From: an uncultured Fodinibius sp.
GTDB lineage: Bacteria; Bacteroidota; Rhodothermia; Balneolales; Balneolaceae
Direction: 5' to 3'
Assembly: GCA_913056455.1 (NCBI GenBank)
Contig: CAJXMJ010000001.1
Coordinates: 1,116,001-1,180,000, forward strand
DNA length: 64,000 nucleotides
The first letter of the stretch is position 1, and every line of letters begins with the position of its first letter. Both the position numbers and the translations under genes were made by a program. Positions 1-9,270 of this stretch are shown in pieces. The notes beneath the pieces were generated by a model. It did no database searches. It saw only the letters and a list, made by a program, of their open reading frames with translations, and was not told the DNA's origin.

Positions 1-283
1 CCGCACTATCCTTCGATATATACGTCACATCCTGAACAAGCTCCTCGTCCTTCAGTCGTTCCGAGAGCTCATCAGTGGTTCGCTCATCTAAATCCATCAA
101 AAATACTTCTACATCAATTGATTTTTTAAGCGACTGCGCCACCTCATAGCCGTTATAGCCCAAGCGGGATAATAACCCTAACAGCAATACCGCAATAAAG
201 AGCGAAAATATAGATGTAAATGCTGCGAGTTTTGCCCGGCTTATTCCGGCTATACCCTCTTTAACGACGTAACCTAAACTCAT
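1..283 (-). CDS. ftsX: Cell division ABC transporter permease FtsX (partial, cut by window edge)
   Basis: Only the first ~94 codons are inside the window; the 3' part lies beyond base 1. The protein begins MSLGYVVKEGIAGISRAK, has one N-terminal membrane segment (about residues 20-38) and then the start of the periplasmic domain, with VEVFLMDLDE and the YISKDSA stretch typical of FtsX. FtsX pairs with the ATPase FtsE and, in other bacteria, controls cell-wall hydrolases at division. It lies 15 bp downstream of the beta-barrel gene and is probably the third gene of a cinA-barrel-ftsX operon. No frameshift is seen in the visible part. Confidence 0.85.
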   Translation of the reverse strand, partial: MSLGYVVKEGIAGISRAKLAAFTSIFSLFIAVLLLGLLSRLGYNGYEVAQSLKKSIDVEVFLMDLDERTTDELSERLKDEELVQDVTYISKDSA

Positions 284-298
284 TTTTATGGTTGTTTT

Positions 299-2386
299 TT
301 AATTTCTGAAAAGTGCCCGCACGCTAAAAATAAATCGGCGTTGCGACATGGGATATTGAGCAGTCTCAAAGTAGCCGAGTTGACTAACATCGTCAAGCAC
401 ATTTTCCCATCGTAAAATAAACATAATAGAACGAACCCGGGCCGAAATATCAACATCCAATCTATTGAATATAGGCAACTGCTGATCTTGACTCATCGAC
501 TGCCAGTAATTCAACTCGGCATTATAATGATCGGCTTGGTATCGAAACGGGGCGGCCATTCCTGACACCCCCGCCTTTACGTATGTAGCCCTGTCAAACA
601 GATATCCCTTCCAATAAGCACTACCCTTCAGCCAAACCCGTTCCCGGGGCGACATCGGAATGGTGCCGGATGGAGATAAATAACTATCTGCAAAGCGGTG
701 AAATACAGCTGACCCTTCAAATTCAAAGTTTGTTAAGTCCCATTCAAAAAAGGCTGTAGCTGATTGCGAGGCATAGTTATCTACATTTGTAAAAAGGCTG
801 TCTGCCATCATAATGCCGTCAGTAATCTCTTTATGCTGACTGCGAACACCTATTTTGGTATCAGGGTTAAAATGATAGCTCAGCGTTCCGCGAACATCCT
901 GTATCTTTTCGTTTTTAAGATCCGGATTTCCCTTAAACTGTGAGGACTCCCAATATAGTTGTTGAGGGGTAGGGATAATGGAACCTGAGGATGCTCCCGC
1001 CGTCAAAGTAAAACCACCAGCAGAAATCTCCCCTTCGGCATTTATTTGATACGACTGGAATCCGTCGGAACGCATTTGTAGCTCAGCATCACCCATGATA
1101 TCAATAAATGGAAGAAACCCTACCAGTATACTTCCGTCTGCTTCCACTGTCGCCCAGTCGTCAGCAGGAAAGCTTCTGTTTGCCGATGTTTTATTAAAGG
1201 AATACTCAGCCTTGGCACCGGTCTCCAGCTGCAGACCGCCCCATCTCCACCACTTTCGGGCATTAGCGCCTACCGAGGTTAAGCTGTATCCGGTACTATC
1301 TCCCGGATAGGTTAAAAGGCGTTCATCACTTCGATGGAAAAGTCCCGTCCTGAAATTATCCTCTGTCTGCGTACTGTCGGGATTACGCTGATAGTAATTT
1401 AATGTCAGTATATTATTCTTCTGCTCGGTTGTAGCCGAAGACTGAACGGCCGAAGCAGAATAGCGATCAAAATTAAAAGTCCGCATATCCGACATGGTAT
1501 ACCCAAAAGGTTGACCGATATCATAGTTATTATTGATATAGTTAAGCTTTAGGTATTTATTTTGATCTAAATGATGACTGGCCTTTAAATAAATTTGACG
1601 CCCTGTAATTTCAGAGTTGCTGTATTCTCCGCCGGATCGCCGATCCCAGTAACTTAATTCAACATTGGTTCGCTGGGATAAATTATGGCTTACTTCAAAT
1701 TCCAGGTTCCGGTAGTTGAACTTGCTCTCACTGTAAATAAGCCTCGAAAGCGGTTTATTTATATAATACTGGTGATGATAAAAACGTGATTCGTGCACGG
1801 TCCCCAAATCATCGGTATAAAATTCAGCAATCTTGTTTTGAGGAATTAATTCCCAGTTGACAATTCCGGATACAGGATCATTAAACGAAATATCCTCCCA
1901 GTACAACTGCTGGTGTCGCGGTTCATGGGCATTTCGTTGCACGGCATTGGAACGAATATTTGTTCCCAATCGATAACTGATAACACCCGGTTCTCGATTA
2001 AGTTTATAGGTCCAATCCGACCAGTATTGCCATCGCAAGGTACTATCAGAAGCGGTACGCTCGGCTCCCAGTGGCGCATGAAACTCCCAGGGATTCACTT
2101 TAAAAAGTTCCTCCTTCTCTTCTCCCCCGGCAGCTTGAGCAGTCGTATCTTGAGACGCAGATAAACGCAGTGGAAAACGAAAAAGGGTGTCTGTTGCTAC
2201 CGTATTCAAAGAAGTCGTATCTGTAGTAATCTCCGATAATTCCAACGGATATAAAAAGAGGGTATCCGTTGCCGCAGAATCCAGGTCTAAAGAATCAACA
2301 GTGGTAGAGTCTACCTGTGCTACAGCCACCGACAGTCCACCCGCAAGCAGTATCAAAAGCAAATATGTGATACGAAATATTTTCAA
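299..2386 (-). CDS. Outer-membrane beta-barrel protein (putative porin/receptor-like)
   Basis: A 695-residue protein with a clear signal peptide (MKIFRITYLLLILLAGGLSVAVAQ). A low-complexity Thr/Asp/Ser-rich linker follows, containing a short tandem repeat (ATDTLFLYPLELS, then ATDTLFRFPLRLS). From about residue 100 to the end there are alternating aromatic/polar strands typical of an outer-membrane barrel, finishing in FSVRALFRN, an amphipathic strand close to a C-terminal aromatic signature. I see no carboxypeptidase-like domain and no certain TonB plug, so 'putative porin' or the barrel part of a receptor family are both possible. The ATG overlaps the cinA stop by 4 bp and ftsX follows after 15 bp, so it is probably translated together with its neighbours. 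Substrate unknown. Confidence 0.7.
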   Translation of the reverse strand: MKIFRITYLLLILLAGGLSVAVAQVDSTTVDSLDLDSAATDTLFLYPLELSEITTDTTSLNTVATDTLFRFPLRLSASQDTTAQAAGGEEKEELFKVNPWEFHAPLGAERTASDSTLRWQYWSDWTYKLNREPGVISYRLGTNIRSNAVQRNAHEPRHQQLYWEDISFNDPVSGIVNWELIPQNKIAEFYTDDLGTVHESRFYHHQYYINKPLSRLIYSESKFNYRNLEFEVSHNLSQRTNVELSYWDRRSGGEYSNSEITGRQIYLKASHHLDQNKYLKLNYINNNYDIGQPFGYTMSDMRTFNFDRYSASAVQSSATTEQKNNILTLNYYQRNPDSTQTEDNFRTGLFHRSDERLLTYPGDSTGYSLTSVGANARKWWRWGGLQLETGAKAEYSFNKTSANRSFPADDWATVEADGSILVGFLPFIDIMGDAELQMRSDGFQSYQINAEGEISAGGFTLTAGASSGSIIPTPQQLYWESSQFKGNPDLKNEKIQDVRGTLSYHFNPDTKIGVRSQHKEITDGIMMADSLFTNVDNYASQSATAFFEWDLTNFEFEGSAVFHRFADSYLSPSGTIPMSPRERVWLKGSAYWKGYLFDRATYVKAGVSGMAAPFRYQADHYNAELNYWQSMSQDQQLPIFNRLDVDISARVRSIMFILRWENVLDDVSQLGYFETAQYPMSQRRFIFSVRALFRN

Positions 2387-3669
2387 GCCGGTTGTTTTTT
2401 GAGTCCGTATGGCATTTCTTCAATTCCCAGTATCGATCGCCTGATGACTTCTAAGGCCACGGCCGCCGATCGCTCTTTATTGATCAGTCGGTCGTTCGTA
2501 AAGCGGGCTTTCAACGCAAAGTGCTCTTCTTTACTCCAAAATCCTATCCAAACCGTACCCACCGGCTTTTCTTCAGTTCCACCGCCCGGCCCGGCAATAC
2601 CCGTTGTTGATACGCCGATATCAGCTCCCAACCTTTCAGCAACACCCTTGGCCATCTGTAGCGCCACCGGTTTACTCACAGCGCCGTATTCATTCAGGTC
2701 ATCCGACAAAACCCCAAGTTGATCTATTTTTATCTGATTTGCATATGCAATGATTCCCCCCATCATATAGCGACTGCTACCCGGTATATCGGTAATGGCA
2801 TTCGACAGGTACCCTCCGGTACAGCTCTCAGCAGTGCCTAAGGCCAAGTCGCGATCTTCCAGTAAATCACCAACTGCTTTGGCCAGATCAAGGTCTTTGC
2901 CTTCCCCAATAATATATTTTTCAGCTTGCTGCTTAATGTGATTCCGCACAGGATTAATGCGTGCATTAATTTCATTATCTGAACTGCCGTAAGCACTAAT
3001 TCTTATGCGTGTGCCTTGCGGACTCGGCAAGTAGGCCACGCTAACATGCTTAGGCAATACATCTCCAAGCGGCCCAACAACCTCATCACTGAGCGTACTT
3101 TCTCCGATCCCGGCCGTCGTAATATAGTGCGAACGCCGAAATTCCGTGTCCCCATTGATAGCTCTGACCTTGGGTATCACCTTTTCATTTACGAGGTGTT
3201 TCATCTCATGTGGCACGCCCGGCAGTACTGCTAACCTTACCGATCCGCGATCAAACCACATGCCCGGGGCGGTCCCCTGCGTATTAAAAAGTACTTCGCA
3301 ACAGTCAGGCACTTCTGCTTGATGGTAATTTGACTTGCTAAACGGAATATTACGCTTCTTAAAAACCTCTTTAATAAATTCCAACACTGAATCTTTGAGT
3401 ACCAACTCGCAATCAAAAAGCTCGGTCACAGCCCGTTTTGTAATATCATCGTGTGTAGGCCCAAGTCCACCGGTTGTTATTATAAGGTCTGTAGAAGAAA
3501 GAGCATCTGACAAAATCTCTTTCATTCTCTCCAGATCATCACCGATCGTATAAATGTGGGTCACATCCACCCCTGCCTCAGTAAGTACATCGCCCAGCCA
3601 GCTAGCATTGGTGTTTACCGTATCACCGATAAGTAATTCATTTCCTATAGATAGTATCCTACACTCCAT
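2383..3669 (-). CDS. cinA: CinA: competence/damage-inducible protein A, NMN amidohydrolase
   Basis: 428 residues, the normal two-domain CinA length. The N-terminal MoCF/molybdopterin-binding-like domain (about 1-170) has LSIGNELLIGD and TTGGLGPTHDD. The C-terminal PncC domain (about 260-415) has GTAESCTGG and TTGIAGPGGG. CinA family proteins hydrolyse NMN and ADP-ribose in pyridine-nucleotide salvage. The start ATG at 3667-3669 gives MECRILSIGNE, matching the family N-terminus. It is the first gene of the minus-strand operon and overlaps the next gene by 4 bp. A 17-bp palindrome sits just upstream (3676-3692). Confidence 0.95.
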   Translation of the reverse strand: MECRILSIGNELLIGDTVNTNASWLGDVLTEAGVDVTHIYTIGDDLERMKEILSDALSSTDLIITTGGLGPTHDDITKRAVTELFDCELVLKDSVLEFIKEVFKKRNIPFSKSNYHQAEVPDCCEVLFNTQGTAPGMWFDRGSVRLAVLPGVPHEMKHLVNEKVIPKVRAINGDTEFRRSHYITTAGIGESTLSDEVVGPLGDVLPKHVSVAYLPSPQGTRIRISAYGSSDNEINARINPVRNHIKQQAEKYIIGEGKDLDLAKAVGDLLEDRDLALGTAESCTGGYLSNAITDIPGSSRYMMGGIIAYANQIKIDQLGVLSDDLNEYGAVSKPVALQMAKGVAERLGADIGVSTTGIAGPGGGTEEKPVGTVWIGFWSKEEHFALKARFTNDRLINKERSAAVALEVIRRSILGIEEMPYGLKKQPA

Positions 3670-3675
3670 ATAACA

Positions 3676-3692
3676 TCAATATTTAATATTGA
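3676..3692. promoter_or_regulatory. Short AT-rich palindrome upstream of cinA
   Basis: TCAATATT and AATATTGA are perfect inverted arms around one central base, 6 bp upstream of the cinA start codon and in the divergent cinA/pgsA gap. It could be an operator or a weak mRNA hairpin at the cinA ribosome-binding region. No known regulator is recognised. Confidence 0.3.
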
Positions 3693-3785
3693 CCAAAAAT
3701 CGTTGATCAAAATATCAAACTCTTGCAGCTTTTCGAAGCTAATTATTGTGCCACAAAAAAGATTTAATTCTCTATTACAATTACT

Positions 3786-3793
3786 ATCTTTGG
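3786..3793 (+). promoter_or_regulatory. Candidate Bacteroidota-type -7 promoter element for pgsA
   Basis: TATCTTTG matches the Bacteroidota housekeeping -7 consensus TAnnTTTG exactly. Transcription would start only a few bases downstream, at or beside the GTG at 3797, so the pgsA mRNA could be leaderless or nearly so. No clear TTG box at the usual spacing upstream was confirmed. Confidence 0.4.
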
Positions 3794-3796
3794 GCC

Positions 3797-4408
3797 GTGC
3801 GTCAAATACCCAACATATTAAGTACCATTCGTATTATTCTGGCTCCCATCTTCTTAATCCTGTATGTGCAGGATGAAGTGGTATGGCGTGCCCTTAGTGT
3901 TGGTATTTTTGCCGTAGCTGTGGTTACCGACTTTTTTGACGGGTATATCGCCCGCATGTACAGCGCCGAAACGGAATACGGGGTGTTTTTGGATCCTCTG
4001 GCCGACAAGTTTTTAACCTTTGCAGGTTTTATCTGTTTACCCTTTATTGATGCCACACAATTTCCATGGTGGGCCATTTCGGTCATTGTTTTCAGGGATA
4101 TTTTTGTCACCGGCATGCGTATGCTGGCCGATTACCGCAATATCACCATGGATACCCGCCTGACGGCCAAAGCAAAGACCTTAAGTCAGATGTTCTTTCT
4201 TTACCTGGCACTTATGGTGGGCGTTTTTATCGAAACCGATGTATGGCTCAGCAGCTATTGTGTAGAACTCCTGCAATCGGGAATTTTGGGATGGCTGATG
4301 ATGATTATCGTAGCCATCACCGTTTATTCAGGAATAGAATACGTTTTTATCAACAGAAAAATATTTTCAATACAGAAAGATGCCAAAACTGAAACCGATA
4401 CTCGGTAG
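3797..4408 (+). CDS. pgsA: PgsA: CDP-diacylglycerol-glycerol-3-phosphate 3-phosphatidyltransferase
   Basis: Integral membrane CDP-alcohol phosphotransferase (203 residues from this start) that makes phosphatidylglycerol phosphate. The family motif D-G-x2-A-R-x8-G-x3-D-x3-D is present as DGYIARMYSAETEYGVFLDPLAD. Several hydrophobic helices follow. I prefer the GTG start at 3797 (RQIPNILSTIR), which matches the usual PgsA N-terminus. An upstream TTG at 3746 would add 17 unusual residues and would lie before the candidate promoter. It overlaps pgpA, the next enzyme in the same pathway, by 29 bp. Confidence 0.9.
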   Translation: MRQIPNILSTIRIILAPIFLILYVQDEVVWRALSVGIFAVAVVTDFFDGYIARMYSAETEYGVFLDPLADKFLTFAGFICLPFIDATQFPWWAISVIVFRDIFVTGMRMLADYRNITMDTRLTAKAKTLSQMFFLYLALMVGVFIETDVWLSSYCVELLQSGILGWLMMIIVAITVYSGIEYVFINRKIFSIQKDAKTETDTR

Positions 4409-4853
4409 TTTCTTTAACGCCGGTTTTTTACCAAATGCTCCCGGGACCTGGGGCAGTTTTTTTGCGCTTTTCCCTATTTATCTTGTGGGATTGTATAGCC
4501 CGTGGATAGGCATGGCTCTTATCACGGGGCTATTTTCCTTTATTACCGTTTGGGTTTCAGAAGAGTGTGAAAAAGAATGGGGCGGTGATCCCTCTCCCCT
4601 GGTGATGGACGAGTTTGCCGGGCAAGCAATGGCATTTATCGCTATTCCTTTTAGCGGAATGCTTTCTCAAGATCTGCTCTTACTACTCGTTGGATTTATC
4701 TTCTTTCGCTTTTTTGATATCCAAAAACCACTTGGCGTAAATAAATTGCAGAATCTACCCGGTGGCTGGGGTATTCTGGCTGATGACCTTTTAGCCGGAG
4801 TCTATGCCCTAATATGTATGCAGGGACTTTTATATATTTTAGAAATAATTTAA
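4380..4853 (+). CDS. pgpA: PgpA: phosphatidylglycerophosphatase A
   Basis: 157-residue membrane phosphatase that removes the phosphate from the PgsA product to give phosphatidylglycerol. Family signatures are the N-terminal APGTWGS, VSEECEKEWGGDPSPLVMDEF with its acidic residues, and the C-terminal GGWGILADDLLAG. Three to four membrane helices are visible. The start lies inside the end of pgsA, so the two consecutive pathway steps are probably translationally coupled. Confidence 0.92.
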   Translation: MPKLKPILGSFFNAGFLPNAPGTWGSFFALFPIYLVGLYSPWIGMALITGLFSFITVWVSEECEKEWGGDPSPLVMDEFAGQAMAFIAIPFSGMLSQDLLLLLVGFIFFRFFDIQKPLGVNKLQNLPGGWGILADDLLAGVYALICMQGLLYILEII

Positions 4854-4933
4854 TAATATGCTAATCAGCGGCAGCTACTTTTTTGTATTATTACGGTTGC
4901 CTTGTTAGCAAGAGAATTACTAAACAGTTTTAT

Positions 4934-5575
4934 ATGATTATCGATCAAACATTCGCAAAAGAGTTAGCACTTGATTTATTAGATATCAATGCGGTTATCC
5001 TTCGTCCTAACGATCCCTTTACGTGGTCTTCGGGATGGCATTCCCCTATTTATTGTGATAACCGACTAACCATGCGGCATCCCAAGATCCGTAAGAAAAT
5101 TGCCAAGAAATTTGTTGATTTTATTTTCGAAGAATATCCCGATGTGGATGTTATTACAGGAACGGCCACCGCCGGCATACCTCACGCTGCTTGGGTAGCA
5201 GAAAATATGGATAAACCTCTTTCGTACGTCCGTGCCAAAGCTAAAGCTTATGGACTCGGAAACCAGATCGAGGGCGGCATACAGAAGGGAGAAACAACGA
5301 TTGTTATTGAAGACTTGATATCTACCGGAGGATCGGCCATTTCGGTCGTGGAGGCTCTACAATTTATCGGTGCCGAAATTGAGGCTGTACTCAGCATCTT
5401 TACCTACGGTTTTGACAAAGCCAATAAGCGCTTCGATAAAGCGGGCGTTCCCATGTTTACGCTTACCGACTATTCTACCCTTATTGATGTTGCCAGTGAA
5501 AACGACTATGTAAACGAATCAGACCTCGAAACTCTGGGCGAATGGCGCCAAACACCTGACACCTGGCCAAATTAG
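4934..5575 (+). CDS. pyrE: PyrE: orotate phosphoribosyltransferase
   Basis: Pyrimidine biosynthesis enzyme that joins orotate to PRPP to form OMP. 213 residues from the ATG at 4934 (MIIDQTFAKELALDLLDINAV). Substrate motifs are PFTWSSGWHSPIYCDNR near the N-terminus, the TGTATAGIPHAAW region, YVRAKAKAYGLGNQIEG, and the PRPP loop VIEDLISTGGSA. An upstream in-frame start at 4883 would add 17 non-homologous residues and is less likely. The gene lies 80 bp after pgpA and ends before a good terminator at 5680-5715. Confidence 0.95.
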   Translation: MIIDQTFAKELALDLLDINAVILRPNDPFTWSSGWHSPIYCDNRLTMRHPKIRKKIAKKFVDFIFEEYPDVDVITGTATAGIPHAAWVAENMDKPLSYVRAKAKAYGLGNQIEGGIQKGETTIVIEDLISTGGSAISVVEALQFIGAEIEAVLSIFTYGFDKANKRFDKAGVPMFTLTDYSTLIDVASENDYVNESDLETLGEWRQTPDTWPN

Positions 5576-5679
5576 TGATTCTTTAACATATCATCCTGAA
5601 CTTGGCTTGCCCTATTTTTTGAGGTTTCAGGGTCGATTGTATAATCAAGTATTCATATTGTATTAAAAGGATTTATTCA

Positions 5680-5715
5680 GGCTCGTAAAATTTCCAAACT
5701 TTGCGGGCCTTTTTT
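5680..5715 (+). terminator. Rho-independent terminator after pyrE
   Basis: GGCTCGTAAA pairs with TTTGCGGGCC (10 bp with two G-U pairs, 10-nt loop) followed directly by a run of T. It closes the pgsA-pgpA-pyrE transcript before miaB. The rest of the 231-bp gap (5576-5806) holds nothing else I can support. Confidence 0.8.
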
Positions 5716-5806
5716 ATAAATCTCTGCTCTACCTTCTCAATTATCAGCTTCATAAAGAGTGAATCTCTTCTTATATTAACCAATCTAAATAATCAGGAAT
5801 AAAACA

Positions 5807-7183
5807 TTGTCCACAGTGGATCAACGCAATTTTTACATTGAGACGTACGGTTGTCAGATGAACGTCTCTGATACCGAAATCGTCAACTCTATTTTGATGG
5901 AGGAAGGTATGCAACCGGTGAATGAGCCGGAAGATGCCGAGGTTATCTTCATCAACACCTGCTCGATTCGTGAGAACGCTGAAGAACGCGTCTGGAATCG
6001 GCTTAAGGAATTTAAAGCCCTCAAAAGAGAGCGAAAGAATCGTGATATGACGGTGGGCGTGCTGGGTTGCATGGCCGAGCGTATTCGTGAGCAGATCATG
6101 GAAAAAGAAGAACTCGTTGATCTCGTTGTGGGGCCCGATGCCTATCGCGATCTGCCCAAATTGCTTTCTGATGTTGAAGACGGACAAAAGGCGGCAAATA
6201 CTATTCTCTCACTTGAAGAAACCTATGCCGACATTAAGCCCGTACGCCGCAATGACAACGGTGTTAGTGCATTTGTTACCATTATGCGGGGCTGCGACAA
6301 CATGTGCGCGTTTTGTGTAGTACCGTTTACTCGCGGACGTGAGCGAAGCCGAACGGCCGAAAGTATTATTGAAGAGCTGCAACAACTCAGTGATCAAGGT
6401 TATAAAGAGGTTACCCTGTTGGGACAAAATGTTAACTCCTATGATGATGGGGAACACTCTTTTGCCGAGCTGATGTACAAGGCCAGCCAGGTTGATCCCG
6501 AAATGCGCATTCGCTTCTCTTCCCCCCATCCCAAGGATTTCCCCGAAGAACTACTTGAAATTATTGCCGAACAGCCAAATCTATGTAATTACATCCATAT
6601 TCCTGCTCAGTCGGGTAACAACGAGGTACTGGAACGCATGCGACGTCCCTATACCCGGGAGCAATATTTAGAGCTAGTTGAAAAAATGCGCAATATCATT
6701 CCCGGCGTTACGCTTTCAACCGATATTATTACCGGTTTCTGTGGAGAAACAGAAGAAGAGCACGAAGATACAATGTCATTAATGGCCGAGGTGAAATACG
6801 ACTTGGCTTACATGTTTGCCTACTCCGAACGCGGACGTACTCTTGCACAGCGGAAATACGAAGATGACGTCCCCGAAGATGTAAAAAAACGTCGCCTTTC
6901 TGAGATTATTGAACAACAGATGAACATTCAGGAGGAGCTCAACAAGAAAGAAATTGGCCGGCGACACTTGGTGCTTGTAGAAGGCACAAGCAAGCGGTCT
7001 GACGAACAGCTGTGTGGACGTACAGATACCAACAAAATGGTTGTCTTTGATCGTCAAGAGCACATTGGAAAAGGCGACTATGTAGAGGTAACTATTACGG
7101 ACTGCACTTCTGCTACCTTGATGGGTGATGTCATCAAAAAGAGCAGCATTCAGGAGTACAACCAGGAAACAGTTGCCGCATAG
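5807..7183 (+). CDS. miaB: MiaB: tRNA-2-methylthio-N6-dimethylallyladenosine synthase
   Basis: 458-residue radical-SAM methylthiotransferase that modifies A37 of tRNAs reading UNN codons. The N-terminal UPF0004 domain carries three cluster-binding cysteines ([27 protein letters not shown]). The radical-SAM CX3CX2C motif is CDNMCAFC at about residues 164-171. A C-terminal TRAM domain ends near residue 450. The start is TTG at 5807, supported by AGGA at 5795-5798 with suitable spacing; GTG at 5816 is the alternative. It begins a run with the sigma-54 activator and lptE, an order I recall from other Bacteroidota. Confidence 0.95.
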   Translation: MSTVDQRNFYIETYGCQMNVSDTEIVNSILMEEGMQPVNEPEDAEVIFINTCSIRENAEERVWNRLKEFKALKRERKNRDMTVGVLGCMAERIREQIMEKEELVDLVVGPDAYRDLPKLLSDVEDGQKAANTILSLEETYADIKPVRRNDNGVSAFVTIMRGCDNMCAFCVVPFTRGRERSRTAESIIEELQQLSDQGYKEVTLLGQNVNSYDDGEHSFAELMYKASQVDPEMRIRFSSPHPKDFPEELLEIIAEQPNLCNYIHIPAQSGNNEVLERMRRPYTREQYLELVEKMRNIIPGVTLSTDIITGFCGETEEEHEDTMSLMAEVKYDLAYMFAYSERGRTLAQRKYEDDVPEDVKKRRLSEIIEQQMNIQEELNKKEIGRRHLVLVEGTSKRSDEQLCGRTDTNKMVVFDRQEHIGKGDYVEVTITDCTSATLMGDVIKKSSIQEYNQETVAA

Positions 7184-7191
7184 CATTTTTA

Positions 7192-7214
7192 CTGAATGAT
7201 TTTAAATCATTCAG
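7192..7214. promoter_or_regulatory. 23-bp perfect palindrome downstream of miaB
   Basis: CTGAATGATTT and AAATCATTCAG flank a single T. It lies 8 bp after the miaB stop. There is no U-run after it on the plus strand, so it is a poor intrinsic terminator. It could be a transcript-end hairpin or a dimeric regulator site. Confidence 0.5.
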
Positions 7215-7276
7215 GGCAAGTACATTAACGAATAGATAATTGCTGAGAAACGCTTGAAAAGCAGCTCTCGTTATAT

Positions 7277-7316
7277 TAATTACTGCCGAATCTTTATGTA
7301 TCTAAAGCAGTAATTA
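7277..7316. promoter_or_regulatory. Inverted repeat upstream of the sigma-54 activator gene
   Basis: TAATTACTGC and GCAGTAATTA are perfect 10-bp arms separated by 20 bp, 60 bp before the start codon of the activator. The arms suit a regulator dimer pair or a leader hairpin. No -24/-12 promoter (TGGCAC-N5-TTGC) was found nearby. Confidence 0.4.
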
Positions 7317-7375
7317 TTACCTTTAACAATATAGAACAGTTTTAACACCAATTTTTTCAAACGAGCTTCTCCCCT

Positions 7376-8680
7376 ATGGATCGTGAAGCATTTCAAGAAC
7401 GATTTGGACTTATCGGAGAATCTGCCGCACTTAAGCAGGTTGTCGACAAAGTTATACAAGTGGCGGATACAGATATTACTGTGCTGTTAGAAGGTGAAAG
7501 TGGCGTCGGTAAAGATGTGACGGCAAAAGCCATCCATGAGATAAGTCACCGCTCCAATAACAACATGGTGATTGTCAACTGTGGTGCTATCCCGGAAGGC
7601 ATCATTGAAAGTGAACTATTCGGACACGAAAAAGGAGCTTTTACAGGGGCTCATGAAGCGCGGGAAGGCTATTTTGAAAAAGCCAACGGCGGCACCATTT
7701 TTCTGGATGAAATCGGTGATACTCCTGCCAATATCCAGGTAAAATTACTTCGGGTGCTCGAAACCGGGGAATACTTCCGGGTAGGATCAAGCAACGTACG
7801 TAAAACAGATGTGCGTGTGTTAGCTGCTACCAACAAGGATTTATGGCAACTGGTCCAGGATGGTGATTTCCGGGAGGATCTCTATTACCGGCTGGATACC
7901 GTAAAAGTGAAACTCCCCCCTCTTCGTGAACGTCCCGATGATATTATCCCAATTTTCAGAAAATTTGTTACTGAATTTTCTGCCAAGTACGATTCAGTAT
8001 TCAAAGGCTTTTCGGATGATGCAAAAGAACTTTTGATCTCTTACCGATGGCCGGGCAATGTCCGTGAACTTCGAAATGTAGCCGAGCAGTTGGTCGTACT
8101 CGAGAAGTCCCAATTTATTGATACCGAAAAACTTCAAAAGTATCTCAAGGGACGACAACACGAAGGGTCGGCTGATAATCTGCCTATACTTGCTGAAAAA
8201 GATTCACAGGGTGGAGCAAACGGAGCCTTCGGTAATGACGACCAGCGGCTTATTTACCGAGCACTGGTTGAACTGCAAAGTGATATTGGTGATTTAAAAA
8301 AAATGTTGGGAACCTTCCTCTATTCAACATTTTCACAAAAAAACATGAAGGCTCTTCCCCAGAATATCCAGGATGAGTTTAGCCAGGGCAATATGTCTGA
8401 TGTTGATATGAATGTAGATATCGGTGATGCTGCAGAGGAGGAGATCGGCGGCGTAGAATCATTCGCCGAAGCAGATATTTCGGAAGAAGAAACGGATGAT
8501 GATAATATATTCTATCAGTTTTTTAACGATGATGAAGTTCCCTCTATAGAAAAGGCGGAACAGTTTCTAATCGAACAGGCACTCAGAAAATTTGACGGTA
8601 ATCGCCGCAAAGCATCCGAAGCACTGGGCGTTAGTGAACGAACTCTTTACCGTAAGCTGGACCAATATGATCTGCAATAA
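7376..8680 (+). CDS. Sigma-54-dependent transcriptional activator (AAA+ plus Fis HTH, no receiver)
   Basis: 434 residues. The AAA+ domain (about 10-240) has Walker A GESGVGKD (40-47), the sigma-54 contacting loop GAFTGA (87-92) and Walker B TIFLDEIGD (about 107-115). After an acidic, poorly conserved linker (about 260-385) comes a Fis-type HTH (about 391-434, GNRRKASEALGVSERTLYRKL). There is no N-terminal receiver, GAF or PAS domain, so activity is probably set by partners or by level, as in PspF-type regulators. lptE starts 14 bp inside its 3' end, which couples them. Targets unknown; control of envelope genes is an inference from the neighbour. Confidence 0.9.
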   Translation: MDREAFQERFGLIGESAALKQVVDKVIQVADTDITVLLEGESGVGKDVTAKAIHEISHRSNNNMVIVNCGAIPEGIIESELFGHEKGAFTGAHEAREGYFEKANGGTIFLDEIGDTPANIQVKLLRVLETGEYFRVGSSNVRKTDVRVLAATNKDLWQLVQDGDFREDLYYRLDTVKVKLPPLRERPDDIIPIFRKFVTEFSAKYDSVFKGFSDDAKELLISYRWPGNVRELRNVAEQLVVLEKSQFIDTEKLQKYLKGRQHEGSADNLPILAEKDSQGGANGAFGNDDQRLIYRALVELQSDIGDLKKMLGTFLYSTFSQKNMKALPQNIQDEFSQGNMSDVDMNVDIGDAAEEEIGGVESFAEADISEEETDDDNIFYQFFNDDEVPSIEKAEQFLIEQALRKFDGNRRKASEALGVSERTLYRKLDQYDLQ

Positions 8681-9185
8681 TAAACGAGGAATACTTGCGG
8701 TACTACTCATCGCCTTTGTTCTAAGCGGGTGCTTCAGATATAGCTTTACGGGTACTTCTATTCCAGACGATGTCAACTCAGTTTATATTCCCTTTTTCGC
8801 CGATCAATCGTCGGGTGGTATAGGAAACTTGAGCGATCAACTCAATACGGCACTCGTTAATCGATTTATAAATCAAACCAAACTTCAGCTTTCAAATTCA
8901 CGAACTGCTGCTGATGCCGTTTTAGAAGGATCCATCGTCAGTTATGCCAATGAAGCATTTAGTGTTACCGGCGAAGGCCAAAGCAGTTTAAACGAAGTTT
9001 CCATTTCGGTACGGGCTACATTTCAATACACGGATAAGGAACAGGCCGAATGGAGTAGCACATTTCGCGGATCAGATACCTACGATACTAACGAAAACCC
9101 TATTGAAGGAGAAACCAACGCCGCCGAGGAAGCACTCAATCAAATAGCCGATAATATGTTCAATGATGCGGTAAGCGGTTGGTAA
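8667..9185 (+). CDS. lptE: LptE-family LPS-assembly lipoprotein
   Basis: 172 residues from the ATG at 8667 (MICNNKRGILAVLLIAFVL), with a lipobox LSGC, then YSFTGTSIP, SVYIPFF and NLSDQLNTALVNRFI, the pattern of the Bacteroidota LptE family. LptE plugs the LptD barrel for lipopolysaccharide delivery to the outer surface. A longer frame reaching to 8592 would sit inside the activator gene and would lack a proper signal peptide, so the 8667 start is chosen. It overlaps the activator by 14 bp. LptD is not in the window. Confidence 0.85.
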   Translation: MICNNKRGILAVLLIAFVLSGCFRYSFTGTSIPDDVNSVYIPFFADQSSGGIGNLSDQLNTALVNRFINQTKLQLSNSRTAADAVLEGSIVSYANEAFSVTGEGQSSLNEVSISVRATFQYTDKEQAEWSSTFRGSDTYDTNENPIEGETNAAEEALNQIADNMFNDAVSGW

Positions 9186-9270
9186 TGTCGAATTACATTT
9201 TGATGGTCGGTACAAATCTATTTATATAATAAGCGTACAAAATTGGTCGGGAATCAGTAAAAAATAAAAG

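Noticed and set aside
1095-1310. Opposite-strand reading frame within the beta-barrel gene, and many similar frames elsewhere
   Set aside because: They lie opposite or out of frame within well-supported genes, lack recognisable domains, and have no ribosome-binding site.
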